The notes: generated by a model not told the origin, from the letters alone. Positions 23,727 to 32,760 are shown, numbered from the stretch's first letter. The stretch: 38,055 bases of DNA from an uncultured Brevibacillus sp. (GCF_947502445.1 NZ_CANMZW010000050.1:1-38055); one strand, 5' to 3'. Numbers and translations: made by a program.

Positions 23727-24275
23727 TTAGGTTAAAAACTCTTCGGCTAGTACAGAGAACATAAGATGATCTTCCCAGTTCCCATTGATACGAACGTTCT
23801 TGCGAGCGTAACCCTCTTTTTTAAAACCCGCCTTCTCTAACACCCTAATGGACCCTACATTATGAGGCATCACACCCGCCTCGATTCGATGAAAATTCGC
23901 TTCTTTAAAAGCAAATTTCATAATGAGATGCAGTGCCTCAGTCATATAACCTTTTCCATTTTGCTTTTCATCCAAGCAGTACCCTAGAATACATTTCAAC
24001 ATGGGCCCGCGAACCACATCGAACAAGGAGATCTCCCCAATCAATTCGTCATTTTCATTGAGAAAAATACCGAAGCTGTACCCCTTGTCTTCTTCCCTTT
24101 CTTTCATCCACAGTTCAATCATTGATTGTTGGTGCTCTAAGCTATAAAAGCTTTCTTTGCGCGTCGGAACAACTTTCTCAAATAATTTTCGATTTCGATT
24201 CATTAATTCTAGCAAGGCTTCTGCATCCTCTACTCTGAAGAATCGAAGATATACTCTTGGTCCTTTGTTCACCAT
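23727..24275 (-). CDS. GNAT acetyltransferase, RimJ/RimL type
   Basis: A 182-residue protein. The GNAT core has LGYCLDEKQNGKGYMTEAL, with the acetyl-CoA pyrophosphate loop QNGKGY at 105-110, and the C-terminal FHRIEAGVMPHNVGSIRVLE and KAGFKKEGYAR motifs typical of RimJ/RimL-like N-acetyltransferases that modify ribosomal or other protein N-termini or small amines. AAAGGATGG lies before the ATG. It stands alone between remnants, with no operon partner. Substrate cannot be deduced. Confidence 0.88.
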   Translation of the reverse strand: MVNKGPRVYLRFFRVEDAEALLELMNRNRKLFEKVVPTRKESFYSLEHQQSMIELWMKEREEDKGYSFGIFLNENDELIGEISLFDVVRGPMLKCILGYCLDEKQNGKGYMTEALHLIMKFAFKEANFHRIEAGVMPHNVGSIRVLEKAGFKKEGYARKNVRINGNWEDHLMFSVLAEEFLT

Positions 24276-24388
24276 ACAATACCATCCTTTATTGTAACTC
24301 TATTCATAGTTTCTGATATGATCTTGAATAATTCTGCTCGTTGAATAACTTGCCTTCAGTTCGTCAGTCTAGTACTTTATTTTGCAGT

Positions 24389-25002
24389 CTAAAACATTAT
24401 TTTCATCGAACAGTGCCAACGGTAGTCAACTAGGTCATCTCTACCTTCTGTGCTGATAATGGTAGCAAACCATTCGGAAGGATAGAGAAATACCTTCGTC
24501 GTTCTGGCTGGAAATTGGGCCCGCTCCAGTACTTTCACATCGATCAATTCATTTATGGCCTCATTAAGAAGCTGCTTCTTCTTGTCTTTGGGGTGTTCCT
24601 TCCTGATCCCGATAATATCGCAGAGGTCATCGAATTCAAATTCGCATCGCCCAAACTCTTGTACGGTGCTGCTGCTTAACAACAAGTACAGATGGTGAGC
24701 TGTATCCTTTTGAATGTCTTCCAGTAAAGCTAAGCTGATATAACTCACGTACCCTTCAAGTAAGGAGAGCTGGAGCAGGTCGGAGAAGATAATAGACCGC
24801 TGGACAGACAGCTTTTTGTCAGTCCCGGTGCAACCGTCGTGATTTGCTGATCAGCTGAGAGCATATGAAAGCGGGTTACAATGATCCGCTCGTATTGAGA
24901 TTTAGTACTTTGCAAATTTCATACTTCTCCCTTCGCATGTTTCTCGATCGGCATAGGGACCATTTTCTTGCTCTCGTTCTTTTTACTAGAACTGGCAAAC
25001 AT
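24389..25002 (-). pseudogene. Broken gene, possibly a replication-initiator-like protein
   Basis: From ATG 25002 the frame reads MFASSSKKNESKKMVPMPIE, meets a TGA, continues SQYERIIVTRFHMLSADQQI, then shifts frame near 24815 into DKKLSVQRSIIFSDLLQLSL and runs to 24389 (TAHHLYLLLSSSTVQEFGRC; KVLERAQFPARTTKVFLYPS). One stop and one frameshift separate the parts. The helical content and LLNEAINELIDVKVLER segment recall winged-helix Rep proteins of plasmids or phages, but this is a weak guess. Confidence 0.45.
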
Positions 25003-25080
25003 GATGGCTCCAGACTCCAATATAACTTTGGAAATGGTGACATCATTTTGCTGGTGGCCCTTTTTTCTTTTTTCTTATGC

Positions 25081-25332
25081 TCATCGAATCAGCTTCATGC
25101 TGGAGTCTAGGACCTTAAGCCGATCTAGCTCTATTGATTTCATAGAGTCGCGTTCTCTGACGAGTTCGTTCCCTTTTGTAATCAGCTCGATAAAGGTATG
25201 CTTTGTTTGTAAAGCTGAAGCAGCTTTTTCAAACAACTCTTGATGTAAACGTACCTTTTCTTCTTCGGACTCTTTCAGTCCTTTTGAATATTCGTTTACT
25301 TGGTAGAAGTCGCCATTTGATTCACACTCCCT
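25081..25332 (-). other. Coiled-coil coding remnant without start
   Basis: An 83-codon open frame with no start codon near its beginning, reading GDFYQVNEYSKGLKESEEEK and LHQELFEKAASALQTKHTFI to a stop at 25081. It is highly charged and helical. Probably the C-terminal end of a deleted gene next to the broken gene that follows. Confidence 0.35.
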
Positions 25333-25394
25333 CTACCCTTCAGTGTGCTTGACTTTTGGTTTATATTCAAGCGATTTTTATCCACGAAATTCAC

Positions 25395-25608
25395 CTCTAG
25401 TTGGATAAAGTATGTATACAAATCAGGTCGGATCTCTGTCGTCCCCGTTGTTTATATCGCATTGATCGTACTTATTCCAACCTACAGCCGCCACAATATC
25501 GTGCCATCTGATTTAAGCCCAACGGTATGACGACGACCCGCCGCTATGGTATCTTTAGACCACCGTTTCACCTTTAACATCGCTTCTTTCGGTGAAATGT
25601 GATCCATG
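25395..25608 (-). pseudogene. RCC1-repeat protein remnant
   Basis: GGAGGTAGAAC precedes ATG 25608. The frame reads WSKDTIAAGRRHTVGLKSDG and stops, and one frame away it continues VAAVGWNKYDQCDINNG, which is the classic RCC1/beta-propeller repeat. Two frame changes break it. Only about one and a half repeats remain. Confidence 0.55.
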
Positions 25609-25650
25609 TTCTACCTCCTGATTCGGCTCCCCCTTCGATCGTTTACACCG

Positions 25651-26139
25651 CTAAAAGCAGTGTTCTTCTCTTTCCAGTTCTTTCAAGAATGCTTGTTTGG
25701 CGTTCGCATACGCTGTCATGCCAAGCCTGCTCACTTTTCTATTCTCACGCTGCCCTGTTCTCTCAAAATGGGTACGAAGATAGTTTCTTACAGCCAAATG
25801 GCGGTCAATATTTTCCCGGTCCCCCTCCTGAAATACATGTACTCGATGGGTTCGGAGATTTTTTCCTTTTATGTAACATCTTTTTCCTTTTATACTGAAT
25901 TCCCCCATGCATTCATATTCGAGCCCTGCCATTTGTTCATTAAACGAGTCGATTATTGCAATATCCTTTACGACTAGCATGATATCAATGATGGATTGAC
26001 CAGATAACTCAGGAACCGAAGTGCTGCCGATATGATGAATGGATAAAATCTCATCCGCAAAAATATTAATTATTTTTTGCGCTTCTTCTCTAAACATCGG
26101 TTTCCACTTCTTGTAGTATTCCGAATCCATAACATTCAT
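25651..26139 (-). CDS. GrpB-family protein (nucleotidyltransferase fold)
   Basis: A 162-residue protein. The family signature SIHHIGSTSVPELSGQSIID lies near 33-52, IDIMLVV follows as the acidic strand of the nucleotidyltransferase fold, and HRVHVFQEGDRENIDRHLAV and NYLRTHFERT lie in the C-terminal half. The GrpB/UPF0157 group is related to nucleotidyltransferases; some members are fused to CoaE, but the activity is unknown. GGAGGG lies upstream of ATG 26139. Single gene. Confidence 0.88.
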   Translation of the reverse strand: MNVMDSEYYKKWKPMFREEAQKIINIFADEILSIHHIGSTSVPELSGQSIIDIMLVVKDIAIIDSFNEQMAGLEYECMGEFSIKGKRCYIKGKNLRTHRVHVFQEGDRENIDRHLAVRNYLRTHFERTGQRENRKVSRLGMTAYANAKQAFLKELEREEHCF

Positions 26140-26205
26140 TTTCTGCCCTCCATAAGTCTGTTGTACGAAGTGAAGTAGAAAAATGCTCCTTTGTATAAGG
26201 ATAAG

Positions 26206-27372
26206 TCAGTTATTAACCAGAGCTGGATTATTCGTATTTTTCTTTTTCAGTCCAAGCTTTCGTTTTTCGCGCAGCATACAAAGAATCAGGAGCAAGGCCA
26301 AAATCGCTGCATATAGCAGCAGCGCACCGATTTCTTTTTGAAAATAGGACAACTCTCCTCCTCGTAAACCCATCCCGCGGATAAAGGTGAACAGCCAGGT
26401 AAACGGGATTACTTTGCCAACGTACTGCAAGGCAGTGGGCAACAAGGCAACAGGCGCCTGCACTCCCCCGAGCAGCATCGACGATAAGAGAAAAGGAGGT
26501 ACCCGGATAGCCGCCTTCGCTGGAGTGGCTACGTTCCAGCTTACCAGCATGGGCAGCAATCCCGCTACGACCGAGTATAGGAATAGCGGCAGCAAAAACT
26601 CCCATGGATTACCTGTAAAGCGAAAGGAGCCCAACACCTTTAGGACGCCCAGCGAGAAAAAGAGCCCAACCGTCCCGACCAGGGCATATGGGATCACACG
26701 GCTGAGTAAGGCAACCGGATTATCCAGCTCAGCTCCAAGTCTCCCCTCCACACGGAGCCGCGGAATAATTTGCAAGCATTGAAAGGTGTAGATCCCCAGG
26801 CAAACCAGCATGACATACCCGATAACATTGGAGTTGATCGGATCTGTCGTTGGATTAAACAGGAGTCGCTGTTGCAGGGAAATACTCGTGACGGTTGCAT
26901 TTATCTGGTCATCGTTCATTCCGATTGCTTTTAAACGCCCCATTGAAGAAACGATATTTTCTGTCGAGATGACTTCGGCAACTCCCGTACGCAACGTGCC
27001 GACCGCTACAGCATTCGCGTTGTCAACGAACAGGCCGATATTGCTTTGAACCCCCTTGTAGCGGTTTTGCTCCAGTCCCTGTGGTATGTATAGAACTCCC
27101 ATAAAATCTTCATTATAGAACAGCACATCAGGCTTCACCGCATGCAGAAAAACCGCTGCTACATTCACGTACTGGGAAGCATCCAGTCGATCTATCAGCT
27201 GCCTGCTGTACGAGCTGTTGTCCTGATCAATTACAGCCAGTTTCCCCTCCGTAATCTGGCTGTTGCTGAATATATAGCCAAACACGGCCGCAACGATCAG
27301 CGGAACAATAAGGGCAAGTGTAATAAATTTTCCTTTCCATATATTCGAGAATTCATCGCGCAGGGATTTCAT
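26206..27372 (-). CDS. ABC-2 type transporter permease
   Basis: A 388-residue protein. One N-terminal transmembrane helix (about 17-36) is followed by a large extracellular domain (about 37-180) and five C-terminal helices from 183 to about 370, the ABC2_membrane_3/YhgE-like layout. It overlaps the HlyD adaptor gene by 20 bases and so forms a pump with it. No ATP-binding subunit is encoded nearby, so the pair must borrow one or use another energy source. Substrate unknown; efflux of drugs or peptides is the usual role. Confidence 0.85.
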   Translation of the reverse strand: MKSLRDEFSNIWKGKFITLALIVPLIVAAVFGYIFSNSQITEGKLAVIDQDNSSYSRQLIDRLDASQYVNVAAVFLHAVKPDVLFYNEDFMGVLYIPQGLEQNRYKGVQSNIGLFVDNANAVAVGTLRTGVAEVISTENIVSSMGRLKAIGMNDDQINATVTSISLQQRLLFNPTTDPINSNVIGYVMLVCLGIYTFQCLQIIPRLRVEGRLGAELDNPVALLSRVIPYALVGTVGLFFSLGVLKVLGSFRFTGNPWEFLLPLFLYSVVAGLLPMLVSWNVATPAKAAIRVPPFLLSSMLLGGVQAPVALLPTALQYVGKVIPFTWLFTFIRGMGLRGGELSYFQKEIGALLLYAAILALLLILCMLREKRKLGLKKKNTNNPALVNN

Positions 27373-28537
27373 CCACTTTCACCTCCACTGTCATGCCCGG
27401 AAGCAAATCGTCCACTCTTTCTAAGTAGACTCGCACTTGGAAAGAGCTCAAGTCCGCCTGTCCTTTCTCCCTACTCATTCGCAGATTGGCAAATTGCGGT
27501 GCAGCTGTAATGAAGCGCACATCTCCTGTAAGGTCCTCGTTTAGGGCTAGGACATGTCCTCTCACCTGTGCTCCGACCTTAAAATTAGGTACTTGTGTCT
27601 CGGAAACATAGATATCGTAGAAAAGGCTATCCGTCTCCAGCAGAACCACGGTACTCCCTATTGCCACATTCTCTCCGACTTTCGGCACTACTTTAATAAC
27701 TTTACCATCTTGCGGTGCTTTCAATGTCATTCGCTCCCGCTGTGTCTGGAGCGTTTTCAACTGAATGTCAGCCGCTTCTTTTTGCTTTTGCAAAATATCT
27801 GCATTCATTGCGTTATTCATCAAATCATCGCGGGCTTGCTCCACTTGCGAGAGCACTGTTTTCGCTTTTTCCGCGGCGATGCTGGCTTGCTGTCTTTCTT
27901 CGGCTGTAGCCCCTGCCTTGAGCTTTTTCAGAATCTCTTCTTGCTGGGCCAAAGTATTCTGGACCGTGGATAAGGCAGTCTCTGCGCTGTCCAAACTTGC
28001 CTTTGCCACCGCTCCCTCGTCAAACAGCTTTTTCGTCCGATCGTATGTAAGCTGTGTATTTTCTAATGATTTGTGCGCATCTTTTACAACAATTTCTTGG
28101 CGGCGCAAATCCTCATCCCGTGCCCCTTTGTTTATCTGTCGCTGGCTGGTTACCGCAGACTCGACCCCCAATCTCGCTTGAAGCTCCTGTGTGGTTACTT
28201 TTTGCCCGCCATTTCGTACAGAATCCTGGATTTGCGTGATCTTGACGTCCATCTGTTCCAATTCCTTCTGCGCCTTGGCGATTTGCAAATCCAGATCGGT
28301 TGGATCTAGGAGCATGAGCACATCTCCTTTTTTCACTCGTTGTTCTTCCTGCACCTCTACTTGGGTCACACGTCCTCCTACTTGTTGAAAAGAGATATTT
28401 ACCTGCTCTGCCGTCAAAATACTCTCTTTTTGCTTGGCCGCCACACTAACTGCATCTTTTCCGTTCGTAGTCAGTAAAAACCCGCCTCCGATCAGACAAA
28501 TGACCAAAACTCCAGCAAAAACCAGATTTCTTTTCAT
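27353..28537 (-). CDS. HlyD/EmrA-type membrane fusion protein
   Basis: A 394-residue protein with an N-terminal membrane anchor (MKRNLVFAGVLVICLIGGGF), a first half-lipoyl segment (GGRVTQVEVQEEQRVKKGDV near 52-71), a long coiled coil (about 80-240) and the second lipoyl half plus barrel (LKAPQDGKVIKVVPKVGENV). This adaptor would sit outside the membrane and couple to the ABC-2 permease encoded downstream. ATG 28537 with GGAGGG is preferred over an in-frame start 18 bases upstream. Probably MarR-controlled through a TTTGGTGGT inverted repeat in its leader. Confidence 0.88.
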   Translation of the reverse strand: MKRNLVFAGVLVICLIGGGFLLTTNGKDAVSVAAKQKESILTAEQVNISFQQVGGRVTQVEVQEEQRVKKGDVLMLLDPTDLDLQIAKAQKELEQMDVKITQIQDSVRNGGQKVTTQELQARLGVESAVTSQRQINKGARDEDLRRQEIVVKDAHKSLENTQLTYDRTKKLFDEGAVAKASLDSAETALSTVQNTLAQQEEILKKLKAGATAEERQQASIAAEKAKTVLSQVEQARDDLMNNAMNADILQKQKEAADIQLKTLQTQRERMTLKAPQDGKVIKVVPKVGENVAIGSTVVLLETDSLFYDIYVSETQVPNFKVGAQVRGHVLALNEDLTGDVRFITAAPQFANLRMSREKGQADLSSFQVRVYLERVDDLLPGMTVEVKVDEIPAR

Positions 28538-28583
28538 GTAAAACCCTCCACACAAGAATTCATCTATATTCGTCTAAAAATGA

Positions 28584-28610
28584 TTTGGTGGTATAAAATT
28601 GACCACCAAA
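28584..28610. promoter_or_regulatory. Perfect inverted repeat upstream of hlyD, putative MarR operator
   Basis: TTTGGTGGT at 28584-28592 and ACCACCAAA at 28602-28610, with a 9-base spacer. It overlaps a possible minus-strand promoter (TTGCAA, 18 bases, TTTTAT). The half-site TTTGGTG recurs in the marR promoter. It might also serve as the marR terminator, as TTTTT follows on the minus strand. Confidence 0.6.
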
Positions 28611-28631
28611 CTACTTTTGCAAAAAAAAGGA

Positions 28632-29150
28632 TTACTCTAATCGAGTTATCCCTGTCTGGATTTTTCCGAGCAGCCTGATCAATATATTTCTCTCTTCTGC
28701 TGTAGTCTCTTCCAATACAGTCCGTATCCGTAACAGCTGCTCTGGGAAAATGGAAAGCAACAAGTTCCTGCCAGACTCCGTAAGATAGATCGTTATTTTC
28801 CGGCGATCATACGGATGATTGCGCCTCTGAATATAGCCCTCTCGCTCCAGACCATCCAAAAGACCAGTAATGGTCCCTCTCGTCACGTTTGTTCGATCTG
28901 CCAATTCGGATGGCGTCAGTTCTTCTTCTCTAAGCTGCTGATTGGTGTAAAGGATCATCAGTAGAAAAAGCTTAGCCTGTGAAAAATTGAATTTGGCTAG
29001 GTACTTCCCCATGGAAGTGTACATGTCGTTAGCGGTTTTTAAGAGGTATAGCCATGTTTCTGCCCCGGAAATATCATCTTCTGTTAGTTCATGCTGCATT
29101 TCTTTTAAAAGGATGTCTGAAGCAAGATCACCAAAAATAAACATTGCCAA
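28632..29150 (-). CDS. MarR-family transcriptional regulator
   Basis: A 172-residue protein with the winged helix at about 78-130: LTPSELADRTNVTRGTITGL, LDGLEREGYIQRRNHPYDRR and KITIYLTESG, including the DRR wing motif. Flanking helices provide the dimer interface. It is expected to repress itself and the hlyD-permease genes and to release DNA on binding a phenolic or drug ligand. The start is TTG at 29150 (AGGTGA spaced 6-7 bases); ATG at 29144 is the alternative. Confidence 0.88.
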   Translation of the reverse strand: MAMFIFGDLASDILLKEMQHELTEDDISGAETWLYLLKTANDMYTSMGKYLAKFNFSQAKLFLLMILYTNQQLREEELTPSELADRTNVTRGTITGLLDGLEREGYIQRRNHPYDRRKITIYLTESGRNLLLSIFPEQLLRIRTVLEETTAEERNILIRLLGKIQTGITRLE

Positions 29151-29185
29151 CGATTCACCTGCCTTCCTTTTTAGTTCCTGACCAT

Positions 29186-29215
29186 ATAATATGGCACCAA
29201 ATTACTAAGCGTCAA
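29186..29215 (-). promoter_or_regulatory. marR promoter with operator half-site
   Basis: TTGACG (29215-29210), an 18-base spacer and TATTAT (29191-29186) on the minus strand. The spacer holds TTTGGTG (29201-29195), the same half-site as in the hlyD leader, which supports autoregulation. Confidence 0.6.
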
Positions 29216-30251
29216 TCCCTTTTTGTTCATCCATACTCATTTCGTTCGTCATGCCCCTCTCCTTCCTGTACTGATTCAGCCAGAGGTTATGAAAAGAAAC
29301 AGTCGCCACTGACAACTGCGACCTATACAAAAAATGGCTGCTAAAATACATGACAGACAAGTCTTAGCCATGCACTCAGTAGCCACAGGTGAGTAGATAA
29401 ACTCACAACTTCCCTTGGATAATTCACTCTGGCACGTTTAAAGTAAAAAGTTTCGCACCAACGAGCAGGCATTTGCTTGTGACTAAGGATTCGTGGCAGG
29501 AGCCGACCCATTTTCAGTTCGAGCGAACAGGGAAATAATTCTTCAAGACGTGTCCAACTGCACATCATTGCCGAACGCCCGTATATCGCTCGTGATAGGT
29601 CCCTTATTCCATGCTTCTAGCCAAAGGTGCTAGAACCCTGACTGTATGACCCCAAGTCATTCAGTTTGAAAAAACATTTAAGACAGCTCAGTGCTGTAAT
29701 GCAGGATCTGCGCAAAAAGCAGCGGCAGCTAAAGATGATATTCCGCCGCATGCTCGAATTTGAGATTATTTTCACTTGTAAGGCACTAACTATTAAAAGG
29801 TAGTGTCTCATCCTTTTTAGTACTTTGCGTAAGTCCAAGCATACCCGATTACAAAATCACAGTACTGCGTCGCTCGTCCTTTTTGGCAGGAAGAGCATGG
29901 ATATTTCGACACTTTCAGGACTTCAACCATACTCTTTCAGCCTTTTTCAAAAGTAATGTTGTGATAAATATCCATAGGAACGCAAGACTCACAAGACATT
30001 CCATTTATATTAAGTGTAACTTTGCACATTATTATTTCTCTTAAATTACAGTACAAGGGTTAGGTATATTTTGCAGAAGTTTATTATTCTCGTTAATGTG
30101 ACTCTCTAACAGGACTCGGGATACAGAGTCTAAGTATCCCCTCGTATTAACATGCGTTTGCCCCTAGTGTCAGCTACGCTATACTACCCCTAATTAAAAA
30201 ATAGTCGGGAAACCAATAGTTCCGTTTGAACAGAAAAAACAGGGATCTTCA
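29216..30251. other. Gene-poor region with decayed coding fragments
   Basis: About 1 kb without an intact gene. A 53-codon plus-strand frame at 29642-29803 (DPKSFSLKKHLRQLSAVMQD and a basic helix) follows a stop and lacks a start. A minus-strand stretch at 29341-29568 is open but unlike any family I know. Both are probably remnants. Confidence 0.4.
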
Positions 30252-31301
30252 TTATTTCTGATGTTCTATGATTTGCTGCACTATAAATTCGGCATCCTGG
30301 CCAACTCCACCAATCAACGCTGAGCCTCGTCGGTATTGCCAAGGCAGTCCAACAAAATACAATCCGGAAACAGGACTGATGCCTCTATGGTGTATGGGTT
30401 TGCCTTTTTCATTTAAACTTTGAGGGATTTTAATCCAACTGTATTCGGGATAAAAACCTGTGGCCCAAACGATATTTCTTACTTTTACTGTGCTATGGTC
30501 GGCAAACACAATCTCATCAGACTGGATGCGTTTCGTTCTTGGTTTTAGCTTAACCGCTCCTTTTTGAATGGCCTCTTTTAATTCAAATCCAAATATCGGA
30601 TCATGTTGTCTACTTAACCATTTGCCGATTTTGGAATGAATATTAGCTTTCAAAAATCCGATCTTGCCAAACCACCAAAAAATGCTTTTATTCATCAATT
30701 GCAAAGGCATAAATTTCATTTTATGCCCAATGGATAAATACACTTCTCTTTCCTTGGCAAGCTCAACAGCAATCTGCGCTCCGGAGTTTCCAGCGCCTAT
30801 GACCACTACCGGGCCGTCTTGTAATGAGGATGGATTCAGATAATGAGCGGTATGGATCTGAACAATATCCTTGGGCAACGCATCAGCCATTTGGGGTATG
30901 AGCGGTTGCTGAAATGGTCCGGTGGCGATAATAACGTTTTTTGCCGCATAGTCCCCTTGATTGGTTTCAAGTAGGAATCCCGTCGATGATTGCTTAAGCG
31001 CCGTCACTTCAGTTTGAAAATGAATCGGAAGCTCAATTTGATTAGCGTATGAATGCAAATAATCAGCGATTTCGTCTTTTGCCGCGTATCCGTTCGGATC
31101 GCCCTCTAAGGTCTTTCCTGGCAACGAGCTGTAAAAACGCGGCGTGAACAGAACCAGACTGTCATAACGATTTTTCCATGTCTGTCCCACTTCTTTACCC
31201 TTTTCGAGCAAAACGAAAGACAACCCTTTTTTCTTTAAAAAGTAACCCGCAGCAAGTCCCGCTTGACCCGAACCAACCACAATAATGTCATACGATTGCA
31301 T
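30252..31301 (-). CDS. Flavin-containing monooxygenase, CzcO-like
   Basis: A 349-residue protein with two dinucleotide-binding motifs: GSGQAG at 10-15 (FAD) and GAGNSG at 169-174 (NADPH). ATGPF lies at 126-130, and a WATGFYPEY motif in the C-terminal third marks the family. Members are FAD/NADPH oxygenases often encoded beside cation-efflux genes (hence CzcO), though their substrate is unproven. It lies downstream of a promoter with CadC-type operators and an ATPase remnant, so it may be co-transcribed with what used to be a metal-ATPase operon. The 5' site AGGAGAGAGG fits the ATG. Confidence 0.87.
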   Translation of the reverse strand: MQSYDIIVVGSGQAGLAAGYFLKKKGLSFVLLEKGKEVGQTWKNRYDSLVLFTPRFYSSLPGKTLEGDPNGYAAKDEIADYLHSYANQIELPIHFQTEVTALKQSSTGFLLETNQGDYAAKNVIIATGPFQQPLIPQMADALPKDIVQIHTAHYLNPSSLQDGPVVVIGAGNSGAQIAVELAKEREVYLSIGHKMKFMPLQLMNKSIFWWFGKIGFLKANIHSKIGKWLSRQHDPIFGFELKEAIQKGAVKLKPRTKRIQSDEIVFADHSTVKVRNIVWATGFYPEYSWIKIPQSLNEKGKPIHHRGISPVSGLYFVGLPWQYRRGSALIGGVGQDAEFIVQQIIEHQK

Positions 31302-31364
31302 AAAGACCTCTCTCCTAGTAGCTATATTTTCTCCGAGAAAATGGACATAGGCGCTTTTTGGTTC

Positions 31365-31490
31365 TTAGCCTTGTTCACCATCTTTGACTTGTAACAGTCG
31401 TAAACTATCGATTGTAACAATTAAGGTTGCCCCCATTTCGACGAAAATCGCCATCCATAGGGTAAGCCACTTAAAACAATACAGATCACA
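31365..31490 (-). pseudogene. C-terminal remnant of a heavy-metal P-type ATPase
   Basis: The minus strand reads KWLTLWMAIFVEMGATLIVT then IDSLRLLQVKDGEQG and a stop at 31365. This is the last two helices of a CadA/ZntA-type ATPase (LWMAVFADMGATLLVTLN type). All upstream domains are gone, and a promoter with operators lies about 35 bases further upstream. Confidence 0.7.
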
Positions 31491-31523
31491 TGTATCTTTT
31501 TCAGTCAATTAAGCAACCTTATC

Positions 31524-31543
31524 ATTCAAGCGTTTATTTGAAT
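31524..31543. promoter_or_regulatory. CadC/ArsR-type operator 1
   Basis: ATTCAAGCGTTTATTTGAAT: inverted ATTCAA/TTGAAT arms, much like the pI258 cad operator. It lies 8 bases downstream of the -10 box TATGAT, at the likely start site of the minus-strand promoter. Confidence 0.6.
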
Positions 31544-31551
31544 ATAGTATC

Positions 31552-31580
31552 ATCATACTCCAGATATTCTTTACAGTCAA
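31552..31580 (-). promoter_or_regulatory. Sigma-A promoter of the lost ATPase gene
   Basis: TTGACT (31580-31575), 17 bases, TATGAT (31557-31552) on the minus strand. It points at the ATPase remnant and then the monooxygenase gene. Confidence 0.65.
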
Positions 31581-31594
31581 ATGTGTGTTTGAAT
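31576..31594. promoter_or_regulatory. CadC/ArsR-type operator 2 over the -35 box
   Basis: GTCAAATGTGTGTTTGAAT has the same TCAAAT/GTTTGAAT arms as operators 3 and 4. It overlaps the -35 element of the promoter at 31552-31580. Confidence 0.6.
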
Positions 31595-32014
31595 GTTTTA
31601 ATAAACATCAACAAAAGGAGATGGCTCTGAGCACCCCCTGATTCCGATTCACTGCATCGTCTATTGAAGCAAGAACGATCGATTACTTACCCCGTCTATT
31701 TGTTTCCTCATATTCTCTCACCTGTAATACAAGATGATGAAATCCTGCAAATGAGTGAGAATACGTAAGATAAACCCTTAAAACCGAGGGACGGGCAGGA
31801 TATTGTGAAAGTTGACCTATAGAGCAATTTCTGAAAGCTAACTGACACACTTTTCACCACTGGCCATTGCCTTTACTAGTTTGATTTTGGATTCACCGCT
31901 ATACCTTGTGAAATACGGTTAAACGGAAGAGATTAATTGAACTTTGGAACGATATTTCTTGAACTCTTAACCCCACTCTTTGAGGTTGGTGCTTAACTTG
32001 GTTTTGGGTAAAAT
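31595..32014. other. Upstream region of the arsR-type gene, no gene recognised
   Basis: No coding frame of interest. The arsR promoter should lie here, but no clear -35/-10 pair was identified. Confidence 0.35.
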
Positions 32015-32389
32015 ATGATAAAAAATGAAGGAATGCTTCATGACCACTGTCAAGACAGTAGATTTATTTTAAATAAAATGCCTGAAGTGGACTATTTTCT
32101 AGACGCCGCCGCTGTTTTCCAACAGCTCAGTGATGGCTCACGCCTTCGAATTCTTTGGCTGCTCTGCCATTGCGATGAATGCGGGAACAATATTGCCGCC
32201 GCTCTTGGCATGAGTCCCGCTTCTGTTTCTCATCACCTTAAAACATTAAAACTTCACGGACTGATTCGCAGCAGACGTGCCCGCAAGGAAGTTTATTATT
32301 CACTTGCCGATAACGAAAGGGCAAATCTGGTTCATAAGATGGTAGATGATTTTTTCCAAATGAGTTGTCCAGAGAATGGGCTTCCTTAA
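32015..32389 (+). CDS. ArsR/SmtB-family metal-sensing repressor (CadC type)
   Basis: A 124-residue winged-helix protein. AAVFQQLSDGSRLRILWLLC leads into the alpha-3 motif CHCDEC at 51-56, the recognition helix AAALGMSPASVSHHLKTLKL follows, and the wing SRRARKEVYYSL lies near 86-97. The CxC in alpha-3 together with Cys12 near the N-terminus is the alpha-3N metal site of CadC-type sensors for Cd, Pb or Zn. It would derepress the nearby operators when metal binds. The ribosome site is weak (GGGTAAAAT). Converges with a broken ATPase gene, whose leftover frame runs antisense into it. Confidence 0.88.
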   Translation: MIKNEGMLHDHCQDSRFILNKMPEVDYFLDAAAVFQQLSDGSRLRILWLLCHCDECGNNIAAALGMSPASVSHHLKTLKLHGLIRSRRARKEVYYSLADNERANLVHKMVDDFFQMSCPENGLP

Positions 32390-32760
32390 TCACTTCTTGA
32401 TTTAATGCCTCTGGTATTGGCGTATTGAATTTCTTCACGTTCAGTGCACGAATAGCATTAATAATGGCAATGACAGAAATGCCTACATCGGCAAATACAG
32501 CTCCCCACATAGAGGAAAAACCCAACCCCCCATGGCAATACCGATATCTGCTCTTGCGAGGACAGGCGATCTGCAGGCAATAGCTCTGTGTAGGCTTTGT
32601 CTAGTTTGAGGGCGGCGGCGACCTTTTTCCCTACCGCGTCAGCATCCACGTTTTCTCCGACCTGTACTTCGCGTGGGACCGACTCTCCTGTAAGAGCAGA
32701 AATCCTCCCCTTATTAGAAAAAGCAGTAGCTGTGTTACCACAACCACCGCTTCTTCCCAA
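32390..32760 (-). pseudogene. Internally deleted heavy-metal P-type ATPase
   Basis: Fragments of one ATPase lie in order on the minus strand: the actuator motif ALTGESVPREVQVGENVDAD (near 32690), then directly AALKLDKAYTELLPADRLSS from the end of the nucleotide/phosphorylation region, then SMWGAVFADVGISVIAIINA from the last helices. Most of the protein between, including the DKTGT phosphorylation site, is missing. No intact start is seen. The end runs into the convergent arsR gene with no clean stop before it. Confidence 0.7.

Noticed and set aside
26387..28388. Several plus-strand frames opposite the permease and HlyD genes
   Set aside because: They are low-quality shadows in a GC-richer segment, with no ribosome sites and no domain pattern.
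32238..32389. Extension of the ATPase remnant through the arsR gene
   Set aside because: The antisense frame inside arsR has no ATPase similarity; arsR itself is intact and family-typical.
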